58,423 bases of DNA from Pseudomonadota bacterium (GTDB lineage: Bacteria; Pseudomonadota; Gammaproteobacteria; Burkholderiales; Rhodocyclaceae): contig JAGTRS010000029.1 of the NCBI GenBank assembly GCA_018262195.1, forward strand, positions 1 to 58,423, in the 5' to 3' direction. A program made the position numbers and the translations under genes. Under the pieces are notes generated by a model. It did no database searches, was not told where the DNA came from, and worked only from the letters and a program-made list of their open reading frames with translations. Numbering within the stretch: position 1 is the stretch's first letter; each line of letters opens with the position of its first letter. Below, one piece after another: positions 9,363 to 18,044 of this stretch.

Positions 9363-9382
9363 CGAAACGGTACGAAACGGTA
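9363..9382 (-). repeat. Perfect 10-bp tandem duplication in the 5' end of ccmC
   Basis: On the minus strand TACCGTTTCG occurs twice in direct succession (9382-9373 and 9372-9363). Because 10 is not a multiple of three, the second copy shifts the frame between ATG 9391 and the rest of ccmC. Confidence 0.95.
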
Positions 9383-9387
9383 AAACT

Positions 9388-10008
9388 TCATTTAGCGCCT
9401 CCCGACCGTTCCTTTCGCGAGGGGGAAGGTAGAGACGCCGCCTTTTCAGCCTCCAGTGTGGCCCGCAACTCCCAGACGGCCGATTCTGCTTTCGCACGAT
9501 AGGGATCATCTTTCGGGCTGCGGTGCAGATAGGTTTCCATGGACTGCAGCGCGCCGAGCTTGTCACCCAGTTGGTTGAGCGCTTCGCCAAGCCCAAAATA
9601 GGCGTTCATTTGCCCCGGGCGCAGTACGGTTGCCGTATCAAAAAAATCGGCAGCAGCCTTTGGCTTTCCCAGACCGAGCAGTGCGAAGCCGATATTCACA
9701 TGCGCTTCGGGCATCTTCGGGTCAATTTCCAGAACCCGGTGAAAGGCCGTCAGGGCATGGTTGTATTCCTTGGCATGAAGCATCACCACCCCTTCGCTGA
9801 ATCGCCGCCGAATCTCTTCTCGCCCCTTGTCACGGGCATGAGCCTCCACCGTCGGCGCGCCAAAAAACACGAACCCGCGCGGTACCAGCAGCGGTATGGC
9901 CAAAACGACCACCAAACAACCAGCCAGCAGCCACCCTGGCGTCGTTGCTACGGTCAACCGGAAAACTTGGCCAACATTGGAATTCCTCACCCTCGATTCC
10001 TGACTCAT
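9388..10008 (-). CDS. Membrane-anchored TPR protein
   Basis: 206 residues from ATG 10008, which overlaps the stop of the oxidase-like gene (ATGA). It has a short cytoplasmic N-terminus, one membrane helix (WLLAGCLVVVLAIPLLV) and about three TPR units (for example KEYNHALTAFHRVLEIDPKM and PEAHVNIGFALLGLGKPKA). The topology suggests a periplasmic TPR domain, similar in design to CcmI or NrfG-type apocytochrome-binding factors. From its position among cytochrome assembly genes I infer a chaperone role for apocytochromes; this is not shown by sequence alone. Confidence 0.8.
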   Translation of the reverse strand: MSQESRVRNSNVGQVFRLTVATTPGWLLAGCLVVVLAIPLLVPRGFVFFGAPTVEAHARDKGREEIRRRFSEGVVMLHAKEYNHALTAFHRVLEIDPKMPEAHVNIGFALLGLGKPKAAADFFDTATVLRPGQMNAYFGLGEALNQLGDKLGALQSMETYLHRSPKDDPYRAKAESAVWELRATLEAEKAASLPSPSRKERSGGAK

Positions 10009-11336
10009 AGAGAATAGGCCTCCGCGTTCTGGGCTGGCAGCAGGCGACGCAACAGCAGCCAGGCGAACATGAGGATGCCGATGGTGGCGCACAGGCCACC
10101 GATACCCAGACAGATTCGTGAAAATGTCTCGACACTGAAACTTACTGCCAGGTCGCCTGGCGTCTTGCGCGGCGCTCCCATCAGGCCGGCTCCGGCGAGA
10201 CCGCACATCATGAGCAGGATGCCATAACCATAGAACGCCAGTTGCCAGCGGACCTGGCGCAGCGCCACCGGCTCGACGCCCAGCGTCGGCAATAACTGGA
10301 AGCTAACGGCCATGAAGGCCAGGGTGATGGCCCCGATCGTGCCGTGATAATGGGCGGTGATCAGCGTCGTCTGGCCGTTGATCAGGCTGCCGATAAACAG
10401 CCCTGAGACGAAGAGCAACAAGGAAATCCCGAAGCCCGGAGCCAGCATGCCAGGACGGGCAGTGGCGAGGATGGCAAGCGCCAGCAACAAGGGGGCCTCC
10501 CAGCTCGTCCATTTCATCAACCAAGTATAAAGATAGGTCGACGCGGCGCTATCCGGTGCATAAATAAACGGTATGCCCATCGCCAGAATCAACGGAACCA
10601 GGCTGAGCAGGATGGCGACACCAACCACACCGCCGGACAGGCGATTCCCCGAGCGCGACGCCAGCATCAGCCAGGTGAACATCAGGAGACTCAGCAGCGC
10701 AAATTGCCAAAGATGACCCGGCCCCCAGAACAGCGTCTCGAAATAGGCCATCCCCTCCGCCGGATTCATCTGCGCGGCGGTCCAGCCGAGCAGTACAAAA
10801 ACCGCGAGGGTGCCACCGACCGCTATCCTGAGCAGGACAAGCCTGGCGAAAGCAGCCTGTGTCCCGGCTTGCCGAAGGTCGATCGAACCGAAAGCGAGCA
10901 GCGCTTTCAGCAGGACTCCGCCACCAAAAACGCCAAGCGCCCCAAGAAAGATCGGGCTATCAAGAACAGGCAGGTAGTTGCTCATCAGCGGGCGTACGCT
11001 CCCGGCCGATACCGAAAGGACGATTCCGGCCGTACCGAGCGTGGCGAGCAACAATGCCAGGCGCTGCAAAGCATCGCTGACATGACGCGAATACAGGCTC
11101 CACAGGACGCAGGCGAATGCCATGAACCAGACCGCCTGGGAAAGATTGACGTGCAGCACCAGAGCTACCCGATAGAACTCGGCACCCGGGAACAGCATGC
11201 CCAAGGCCGGCACCCGTGCCAGGGCAATCAGGATGGCAAAGACCCCGGAAATCGCCACCGCCGAAACGGCCAGAATCAGCCAGCGTCTGGCCCAGACGAG
11301 GGAATCATCGGAGATGGCATCAAAATCGTTAATCAC
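10005..11336 (-). CDS. Haem-copper oxidase subunit I-like membrane protein lacking the CuB His-His pair
   Basis: 443 residues from a GTG that overlaps the ccsA stop (GTGA), with about 12 hydrophobic helices. Histidines at typical subunit I positions are visible: His62 in LHVNLSQAVWF (low-spin haem ligand of helix II), His208 in WGPGHLWQF (helix VI) and His329/His331 in AHYHGTIGAITLAFM (helix X). The helix VII region around 256-285 has no His-His pair, so two of three CuB ligands are missing. It resembles NorB/cbb3-type subunit I but is unlikely to reduce oxygen or NO. It may be a dihaem electron-transfer or quinol-interacting protein. Its gene lies between cytochrome assembly genes. An open frame continuing upstream of the GTG is only the shadow of ccsA. 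Confidence 0.75.
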   Translation of the reverse strand: MINDFDAISDDSLVWARRWLILAVSAVAISGVFAILIALARVPALGMLFPGAEFYRVALVLHVNLSQAVWFMAFACVLWSLYSRHVSDALQRLALLLATLGTAGIVLSVSAGSVRPLMSNYLPVLDSPIFLGALGVFGGGVLLKALLAFGSIDLRQAGTQAAFARLVLLRIAVGGTLAVFVLLGWTAAQMNPAEGMAYFETLFWGPGHLWQFALLSLLMFTWLMLASRSGNRLSGGVVGVAILLSLVPLILAMGIPFIYAPDSAASTYLYTWLMKWTSWEAPLLLALAILATARPGMLAPGFGISLLLFVSGLFIGSLINGQTTLITAHYHGTIGAITLAFMAVSFQLLPTLGVEPVALRQVRWQLAFYGYGILLMMCGLAGAGLMGAPRKTPGDLAVSFSVETFSRICLGIGGLCATIGILMFAWLLLRRLLPAQNAEAYSL

Positions 11337-12154
11337 ACAGCCCCCTGATGCGCAGATTGGGTGATGAACGGCACCCCGAAGAATGTCAGGAAGGCCGCAA
11401 TAAATACGGCAATGATCATCCAGGCACCGCGCCTCGGAGATACCGTAAAGGTGAGGCGGGCATGCAGCGAGATGGCAACCAGCAGCCAGGTGATGAAAGA
11501 CCAGGTTTCCAGCGGATCCCAATTCCAGTAGCGCCCCCAGGCATCCTGGGCCCAGATTGCCCCGGCGATCAGCATCAGGCTCTCGAACACGAAGCCGATG
11601 GCCAGACAACGGAACGACAGATCGCTCAGGCGCTCGTTGGCCGGCAAACGCTGGAACCTCTCGCTGCCAAAAGCCGTTGAGCGCGACAGGATGATGCCGG
11701 AAAGTCCAACCGCCACCAGCGTGAAGCCCATGAACACCTTGGCGAAGCCGATGTGAATGAACAGCCACACCGTGTGGTAAGTCGGCGGAAGGCGGGTTTC
11801 GCCCGGGCTCACCGTCATCAGCCAACCCATCATGATGAACAGGATGGGCATCACCACCGCCGCCATCGGGCGCACAACGGACAGGCGCCAATAGGCGATG
11901 GTGAAGACCAGCATCAGGCTCCACACATTGCTCGACAGAATCTCGAACATCGAGACAAACGGACCGTGGCCGAGGCGATCCCAGCGCATACCGATCGACA
12001 GCGTATGCAGCACGAGACCGAGCGTCATCAAAAGCAGCACGATCTTTTCCGGCCGCTTCTTCAGCAGCACGCCAACGATCGCAATGCTGCCGGCCAGCAC
12101 ATATGCCACGACCGCAGCCCATAACACTCTCAGTTCAACCAATGCTTCCACCAC
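11333..12154 (-). CDS. ccsA: Cytochrome c assembly protein CcsA/ResC (system II)
   Basis: 273 residues, about eight membrane helices, with the WWD-type haem-handling motif WGRYWNWDPLETWSF and flanking conserved histidines (VWLFIHIGFAK and AISLHARLTF). This is the CcsA/ResC half of the system II cytochrome c synthetase that exports haem and attaches it to CxxCH. A GGAG sequence lies just before the GTG start at 12154. Together with ResB upstream it forms a complete system II pair inside an operon that also ends in system I genes. Confidence 0.9.
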   Translation of the reverse strand: MVEALVELRVLWAAVVAYVLAGSIAIVGVLLKKRPEKIVLLLMTLGLVLHTLSIGMRWDRLGHGPFVSMFEILSSNVWSLMLVFTIAYWRLSVVRPMAAVVMPILFIMMGWLMTVSPGETRLPPTYHTVWLFIHIGFAKVFMGFTLVAVGLSGIILSRSTAFGSERFQRLPANERLSDLSFRCLAIGFVFESLMLIAGAIWAQDAWGRYWNWDPLETWSFITWLLVAISLHARLTFTVSPRRGAWMIIAVFIAAFLTFFGVPFITQSAHQGAV

Positions 12155-12201
12155 TTACTCCGGCTTGTGTGACCATTGCCTCCGGGCTATGGCCATCGGT
12201 T

Positions 12202-13182
12202 TCAATCCTGGTTCCACGGTCTACGCGAAAACTGTGCCCAGAAATGCCAGGCCAGCGCCAGTACGGCCACCGTCGAGGCGGCGAGCAACCAGGGAATCGT
12301 CGCATCCCAGGTCAGCATGTAACCCATCCAGCTCCGTAATTCCAGATAACGCAGAGTGCCGCCGGGCAAGTTGATGACCTGGTTTTCTCCCGGAACGAGT
12401 TCCCAGCGCTGATCGCCATAACGCACTACCACCCGGTAATTGTCTGGCAGACGGAAATGTCCTTCCTGATCGGCCGGAATCAGATCGCCTTCGAACTGGA
12501 GCATCGACCACAAGGGCTCCTTGAGCCCAGGCAGCGACCACTGCTGCGCCTGTTTCAGCGCATTGGCCGGATAACTCGGTAGATTGACCGAGCCTACGCC
12601 GGCTTCACCGCCATCGGGAATCCACTCGAAGAGCAGCGAGAAACCCTTGTTCCAGGTGGTATAGAAACGATACCCCTCCAATATCAGGGGCTTGTCATCG
12701 CCGATCTCCGCCTCCCGACGGTCCCCTCCGGCTTCGATCCAGGAAACCTTGTTGCGCGTCTCGAGCCGCTTCAGGCCAGGCGCGTAGGCCACTGAAAATC
12801 CGTGATTGATGAATTTTGCCTGATCAAGTCGCCACGGGTGCCAGGGGCCGGCTTCCATGGAAACCAGCTGTCCGTCGAATTCCAGCCCCTCGACCAGCTC
12901 GGCTTCACCCTTCAGATAGATCATCCGCCCGAGCGCCACGAGCAGGATGATGGCCAAAAGCGCCAGATGGAAAACGAAAAGGGAGCGTTGTTGGCGAAAC
13001 CTGGGGTTGGTCGCCATCATCACCATCAAGTTCAGCGCCAGGACGCTCAGACAAGCCGAGATGACCGGCGCAAACGGCAGCTTACCGAAATAGGCAAGCA
13101 GAATCCCCGCGCAAAAAAAGGCCATCAGGGCGGCCGTCAGGCGGAGCGAGGCCAGGCGATGGAGGAAGCTCATGACCCGCAC
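12202..13182 (-). CDS. resB: Cytochrome c assembly protein ResB/Ccs1 (system II)
   Basis: 326 residues with three N-terminal hydrophobic segments, a large periplasmic domain (about 110-290) and one C-terminal membrane helix (IPWLLAASTVAVLALAWHF). This is the ResB/Ccs1 architecture, in a rather short version. ResB binds apocytochrome and forms the synthetase with CcsA. The start is GTG 13182, with an ATG (MSFLHRL) three codons further as alternative. It is 48 bases from ccsA and 74 bases after the 11-haem cytochrome gene. Confidence 0.85.
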   Translation of the reverse strand: MRVMSFLHRLASLRLTAALMAFFCAGILLAYFGKLPFAPVISACLSVLALNLMVMMATNPRFRQQRSLFVFHLALLAIILLVALGRMIYLKGEAELVEGLEFDGQLVSMEAGPWHPWRLDQAKFINHGFSVAYAPGLKRLETRNKVSWIEAGGDRREAEIGDDKPLILEGYRFYTTWNKGFSLLFEWIPDGGEAGVGSVNLPSYPANALKQAQQWSLPGLKEPLWSMLQFEGDLIPADQEGHFRLPDNYRVVVRYGDQRWELVPGENQVINLPGGTLRYLELRSWMGYMLTWDATIPWLLAASTVAVLALAWHFWAQFSRRPWNQD

Positions 13183-13255
13183 AATTTTTGCGATAGGACA
13201 CTGAGCAGATAATGCCCCCCCGGCCCCGTCGACAGCATGTCAGTGAAGCAGGTGG

Positions 13256-16030
13256 TCACGGTGGGTTGTTGCATATCCCCTCGCCTTTACCCGCGTCGGG
13301 ATTGGCACGCATCCATTTGTCAGAGTCACCGTTACCACAGTCCCCAATCGCCCAGTTGCCGCTTGTCTTGAAGGTTTTGACCTTATTGACCGCCTTGTAA
13401 TAGTAAGGCTCCTTGGTATAGCCATTGATCGCCACCGAGTCAGCAATATGAGTTCCGTCAGCCAGACCTACCTCGCGGCCAACATCGCGCAGATTGACCA
13501 GCAATGCCTTGTTTTTCCAGCCGTGCGGCACCGCAACATGACACCAGGTGCAGCGCAATGCCCCGCCAATCCGCGCATTGTGATAGCGGTGCAGGTTGCC
13601 CTTGGAACTCTGCCAGAAACCGGTGTTTTTCGTATTGGTTTCACCCCCGACGTAAGCCGCGCTGTTGTGGCACTTGAAACACAGCAAGTTTGCGGTGTTG
13701 CTGGTTGCATCCGTCCAAGCCCCTTTCAGGATGAAATCGTTGCCCGAACCATGCGGCCCCCAGGAATTGTTTCCAGAAGGAATGGCCGTGGTAGCTGCCG
13801 TTGAAGAGCCATGGCAATCGGTGCAATACATGGTCTGGCTACCGACTGAATTGTTCCAGGGTGATCGCCAGGGATTGTTGCCGGCCGTGATGTTGCCGCG
13901 TTCGGCAAGCCCTCGCCCTGTTGTATCCATGACCGGATGCCAGGAGCGGTAATTGTTGCTGGCAAAGCTCGAATGCGCTCCGCTGTCGGACGTCGATGCG
14001 GGCGCCCCTTGATGTTCGGGCGGCGCCTGAAACTCCTTGGCCTGGTTGGTATACATCGTCAGGCCATTCTGACCAGATGTCGTTCCTCCGGGATAACCGA
14101 GCGGGGGACGATTGCCGAGGGTACCGGTACTGGAGTAACTGTTATTGTCAGAATATCCGTAGTCGGAGTGGCACTTCAGGCAAATCTGGAACTCACGGGT
14201 GACATAACTTGCGCTATCACAGGCCGCCTTGTTGGCGATGCCATGACAGTCCGCAACATTGGCACTGCCTGGGTCGCCTCGCTTGACGACATAACCCGAT
14301 GGCAAATTGTGGAATGATCGATTGCTGCTGTAGGTTGGCTGCACGCCCCAACCACCCCGCAACACACCAGAGATCACATTGTTGTGGGTATAGCCAGCAG
14401 ATTCAGTGTGATTGTGATGACTACCGCTCGCGCCATTCACCTTCGTTTCGCTGGTATTGGAACTGTTGAGCGCCCCGGGCAAACCGCGCTTGCCCCGGAT
14501 CACCCGATGCGGATTGTGGCAGTCGGTGCATTCAACATGCCGATTGCCCAAGGCGGCGACCCCCAGCTTGCTGCGCGGCTCGACAAAGTCCTTGCCGCAG
14601 GCCGTGCCCTTGGTTGTGCAATCAACGAATGCCGAGTCCCCGGAAAAATAACCGCTGATCTCGTGCACTTCCGTCGTATTGCCACCTCCACCCTGGGCAG
14701 CCGAGGTGATCGGCATGCGCTTGGCCAATGAGAAATCAGTCTTGATGTCCGGCACTTCGCTATAGCTCTGCAGGGTCGCGTTGCCGCCACTGTCATGGCA
14801 CTGGTAGCAGGTTTCCTCGAGAGCAGCCGTGCCGGCGCCTCCGGCTTTAGGCGCAGCCGCCGTAGACGAACCTTCGTTCGTTCCCTCGCGCAAGAGACGC
14901 CGGGTACCCGCAACGGCATGGGTATCGTGACAGTTCAGGCAAGAGGCCTTCCACACGGGTAGATTGGTCGGAAATTCGCGCCGGGTCGCGTGGGTATTGC
15001 TGTACAACTCGTTTGCCACATCCGGGTTGGCATGCGCCGAGAAAGCCCAGGATGCTCCACCCTTGTCATGACAGGCCATGCAGATGATGTCGCCGGCGTT
15101 GTCGGCGTCGACATAACCGGTAGAGCTTGGCGGGTTCATTTCCTGAAAACGGTTAAGGCGCAGGAATTTCTGGTTACCGACCGCTGAGTTGGTTTCCCGG
15201 ATATGGGGATCGTGACAAGTGGTGCACTGGATTTGAGCGTTGATGCTGTAGGGCGACAGCGGACCCGCGCCATCAGGGTCAAATGCTGTTCCCCCACCAG
15301 TATTCTGCAGCGGCAACTTGGGCTTCACTCCAGGCGCCCGGACTCCGACCAAGGTGGTGTTCAGGCTCGGTTTACGCAATTCGCCATCAGTATCTGCCAG
15401 CGAATCGTTGTAGGAAATCGAGATCGGATGATCGTTGGTCAGATCGGTTCCCAGGTTGCGGGTAAATCCTGTATCGGCGCCGCTTCCGGTCGGCATGGTC
15501 GTAACCCCGCCCTGCATGGCGATCACATTGCTGTTGGCGGCCGTTCCACTTTTATCCAGGCCGTTGAGCACGTTCACATTGCCAACGGCGACCGTACCAT
15601 CGTGACAAGACAAGCAAAGTTTCGAACTGCCACCAGGCTGCATCAGCGACCCCTGTACCTGCTTGGCATCCAGCGTCGATGAATCATAGAGAACATAATT
15701 CGGTGTATATCCTGCCCCGGCCACCTTGCGGTTCCAGAGTGGCTTGGTGGACGATGAGCCGCCATGAGGCGTGTGGCAGAAAATGCAAACCTGCGTTTCG
15801 CTGCTGGCTTTTGCCGTCCGCACCGGGACCGAGCCGGCACCGGCCGAGGGGTGCGTATAACCAGAACCATCGGCGCTCGCCGAGAGGTTGTGCTTGGTAC
15901 CACGAATATCTGACACCCGCGCCGCATGAACGGATTCCAGACCATAGCGGAAAACGGCAAACATCGTGATGAAAAGCACCATCATCAACTGGATGGTGCG
16001 AGGCGACAGGCGCGACTCAGTTGCCTCCAT
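13256..16030 (-). CDS. Large undecahaem c-type cytochrome
   Basis: 924 residues from ATG 16030, which overlaps the stop of the preceding lipoprotein gene by 14 bases and is preceded by a G-rich Shine-Dalgarno. An N-terminal hydrophobic helix serves as signal or anchor. Eleven CxxCH motifs: CIFCH, CLSCH, CTTCH, CMACH, CLNCH, CYQCH, CTDCH, CLKCH, CTDCH, CFKCH and CTWCH. The first part (TKHNLS, then CIFCHTPHGG, TNDHP and CTTCHDPH) copies the layout of the two tetrahaem cytochromes at 25 and 27 kb, so this looks like that module extended by further haem repeats. Probably secreted or at the cell surface. Many Ser/Gly/Asn-rich spacers are present. The exact partner and acceptor are unknown. Confidence 0.9.
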   Translation of the reverse strand: MEATESRLSPRTIQLMMVLFITMFAVFRYGLESVHAARVSDIRGTKHNLSASADGSGYTHPSAGAGSVPVRTAKASSETQVCIFCHTPHGGSSSTKPLWNRKVAGAGYTPNYVLYDSSTLDAKQVQGSLMQPGGSSKLCLSCHDGTVAVGNVNVLNGLDKSGTAANSNVIAMQGGVTTMPTGSGADTGFTRNLGTDLTNDHPISISYNDSLADTDGELRKPSLNTTLVGVRAPGVKPKLPLQNTGGGTAFDPDGAGPLSPYSINAQIQCTTCHDPHIRETNSAVGNQKFLRLNRFQEMNPPSSTGYVDADNAGDIICMACHDKGGASWAFSAHANPDVANELYSNTHATRREFPTNLPVWKASCLNCHDTHAVAGTRRLLREGTNEGSSTAAAPKAGGAGTAALEETCYQCHDSGGNATLQSYSEVPDIKTDFSLAKRMPITSAAQGGGGNTTEVHEISGYFSGDSAFVDCTTKGTACGKDFVEPRSKLGVAALGNRHVECTDCHNPHRVIRGKRGLPGALNSSNTSETKVNGASGSHHNHTESAGYTHNNVISGVLRGGWGVQPTYSSNRSFHNLPSGYVVKRGDPGSANVADCHGIANKAACDSASYVTREFQICLKCHSDYGYSDNNSYSSTGTLGNRPPLGYPGGTTSGQNGLTMYTNQAKEFQAPPEHQGAPASTSDSGAHSSFASNNYRSWHPVMDTTGRGLAERGNITAGNNPWRSPWNNSVGSQTMYCTDCHGSSTAATTAIPSGNNSWGPHGSGNDFILKGAWTDATSNTANLLCFKCHNSAAYVGGETNTKNTGFWQSSKGNLHRYHNARIGGALRCTWCHVAVPHGWKNKALLVNLRDVGREVGLADGTHIADSVAINGYTKEPYYYKAVNKVKTFKTSGNWAIGDCGNGDSDKWMRANPDAGKGEGICNNPP

Positions 16031-17096
16031 GATCGCCCCCACCCAGAAACTGAAACACAGTGATCCTTCCGTTGAATGTATCCGCCACAAAAACCCGGTT
16101 GCCCTTGTCTATCCATACGCCGCCAGGCAAATAAAAATTACCCGCAGCCTTGCCGGTGCCACCGATTGGAAGCAGAAACCGCGCCTGATCGTCGAAAACC
16201 AGCAGGTGGTCGTAGTAAGACTCGATCACATAGAGATTGTCTTCAGAATCGATGGCGACGCCCTTGGGACGGACCAGATTGCCCATCATGGTGCCCCGCT
16301 CGCCAACAATTTCCGACCTGTCGCTGCCATCCAGAGATATCAACTGGACACGGGCATTCATCGTATCCGAGACGACCAGTCGGTCACGCGACAGGGAGAG
16401 AAAAGTCGGGAAATTGAACTCGCCCGCCCCTTCGCCACGTTTGCCAATGGTCCGGACCTGCCGGCCTGTCATGTCAAAGACCTTGATCTGATGGGCCTGT
16501 GTATCCGAGACGTAAAGCAGCCCTTCCTTCTCGTCCCATGCCAGGCCGGTCGGACGCTCCAGCAGGCCGCTATCGACGACGAGCGTTCCGTTGCCCAGCG
16601 GATCGAGCGAATAGACTTGTTTGAGATCAGAATCGGCCACAAAGACACTTCCTGCCGGGCCAAGGGCGATCCCTGTCGGAGAGGCAAAGCGGCGAAAACC
16701 CTTGGCAAACTCCCAGACATCGAGTCGACCGTTGGCCGGGTCAAAAACGAAGACCGCCGAACGACTGACATCGGTGACCAATATCCGCCCGTTTTCGTCC
16801 ACAACACCGGATAGCGGCCGCTGCAGAACGACAGCATCCTGCCCCTCGAATAGCCCAGCAATCCACTTCAGCGCTTCAATGATTACGTTTTTCTTCTTGC
16901 CTTCGCGCTCGACGAAATTCTGTTCGCCGGTCAGTTCGCCGACATATACGTAACGCGGCACTTCCTCGTCGCTGAGTGGCGGGAAGTAAATCTTCTTGCC
17001 GGCCGTCACCTGACCGGGATCGAAACGCATGACCAGAGGCTCGGATGCACACCCGGCCAACAGAAGGGCAAACAGTACGGTGACGATGAATCTCAT
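16017..17096 (-). CDS. NHL-repeat beta-propeller lipoprotein
   Basis: 359 residues with a lipoprotein signal (LLLAGC, lipid anchor at the Cys near residue 16) and at least five NHL/YWTD-like blades, recognised by repeats such as ENLYVIESYYDHLLVFD and NRVFVADTFNGRITVFQ. It is probably anchored in the outer membrane. NHL propellers are recurrent partners of multihaem cytochromes in filament-type clusters, where they are thought to help assembly or attachment. Its start overlaps the stop of the next propeller gene (ATGA). Confidence 0.88.
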   Translation of the reverse strand: MRFIVTVLFALLLAGCASEPLVMRFDPGQVTAGKKIYFPPLSDEEVPRYVYVGELTGEQNFVEREGKKKNVIIEALKWIAGLFEGQDAVVLQRPLSGVVDENGRILVTDVSRSAVFVFDPANGRLDVWEFAKGFRRFASPTGIALGPAGSVFVADSDLKQVYSLDPLGNGTLVVDSGLLERPTGLAWDEKEGLLYVSDTQAHQIKVFDMTGRQVRTIGKRGEGAGEFNFPTFLSLSRDRLVVSDTMNARVQLISLDGSDRSEIVGERGTMMGNLVRPKGVAIDSEDNLYVIESYYDHLLVFDDQARFLLPIGGTGKAAGNFYLPGGVWIDKGNRVFVADTFNGRITVFQFLGGGDHGGN

Positions 17097-18022
17097 GCCC
17101 GCAACCGGAAGGAGGCCACCCGACGACCGGCACCGTCGGCCACATACAGGGTCTGCTGAGCGATCGCCATACCGCGAGGATCAACCAGGCCAAGCGAGGC
17201 GAAATCAGCCTCGGCCAGCAATGCCCCCTGCCGCCACACCCGAACCTCTCGTTCGCGCACATCGGCGACAGCAAGCCAGCCATCCCCGGCAGCCAGAGCG
17301 GCTGCCTGACCGATATCCTCGGCGATCACTTCCATGTTGCGCGAACCGAAAGTGTCTATGGCGGCAATGCACTGGCAGGCCCGCCCGGCGATATAGACAG
17401 TCGTGCCATCCATGGCCATGGCCGCCGGCTGTTCCGGCACCACGCCCTGCGGCATGACGATCCCGCCACGGCCATGGGGCATGATTTCCTCGAGGCGGCG
17501 CTGTACCCTGTCGAGGCCATAGTAGCGGCCGCTGGCGGCATCGACGGCCACCTCGTCATAGAAAACACCGCCACCGAGCTGAGCGTCAATGGTTTGGATG
17601 ACGCGCCCGGTACGGCTGATCCTGACCATGGGCGCACTCATGCCATTGACGACGACAACCGAACCATCGGGTGCCGCCGCAAGCCGGGTCTGCTGGGTCA
17701 CCCGCAGGCCGCGCACGATGTTCATGGCATCGAGCATCGGATCGTAACGGAAAATCGCCTGCAGACCGGCATCGGCAATGAAGATGTCGCGCATCGGGGT
17801 CACGGCGACCGAAACCGGAGAGATGAACATGGTCATCGCCCCGATGCCACCCATGGCCGGATCGGGAAACCCGGCTTCGTTGGCGCGCTGGATGATGCGC
17901 CCGCCGATATAGGACTGCCCGGTCACCAGATGTCGGCTCTTCTCGGCAAATGCCAGCGGCGAGAGACCGAGTGCAGCCCCGGCCAGAAACCCTTTGAGCA
18001 GGGTCCGCCGACCATCGTTCAC
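17093..18022 (-). CDS. Tat-exported beta-propeller protein
   Basis: 309 residues if read from GTG 18022. A twin-arginine signal (GRRTLLKGFLAGAALGLSPLAFA, in which RRTLLKG precedes the hydrophobic core) lies at the very N-terminus, and a propeller domain of NHL/SMP-30 type follows (VAVTPMRDIFIADAGLQAIF, TLYVADGAGRRVASF). Extra sequence upstream in the same frame overlaps the preceding cytochrome gene and contains no signal, so I reject it. Tat export suggests folding in the cytoplasm before translocation. It is coupled to the lipoprotein propeller downstream. Confidence 0.8.
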   Translation of the reverse strand: MNDGRRTLLKGFLAGAALGLSPLAFAEKSRHLVTGQSYIGGRIIQRANEAGFPDPAMGGIGAMTMFISPVSVAVTPMRDIFIADAGLQAIFRYDPMLDAMNIVRGLRVTQQTRLAAAPDGSVVVVNGMSAPMVRISRTGRVIQTIDAQLGGGVFYDEVAVDAASGRYYGLDRVQRRLEEIMPHGRGGIVMPQGVVPEQPAAMAMDGTTVYIAGRACQCIAAIDTFGSRNMEVIAEDIGQAAALAAGDGWLAVADVREREVRVWRQGALLAEADFASLGLVDPRGMAIAQQTLYVADGAGRRVASFRLRA

Positions 18023-18044
18023 GATCGGGTTTGACGTGCCGCGC

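Noticed and set aside
8498..9391. A 297-codon minus-strand open frame across ccmC and ccmD
   Set aside because: Only its last 66 codons (CcmD) are real. The rest is ccmC read in the wrong phase, kept open because of the 10-bp duplication.
11337..12122. Upstream extension of the oxidase-like frame to 705 codons
   Set aside because: The added part is a shadow of ccsA; the GTG overlapping the ccsA stop is the better start and the added residues are low-complexity and not membrane-like.
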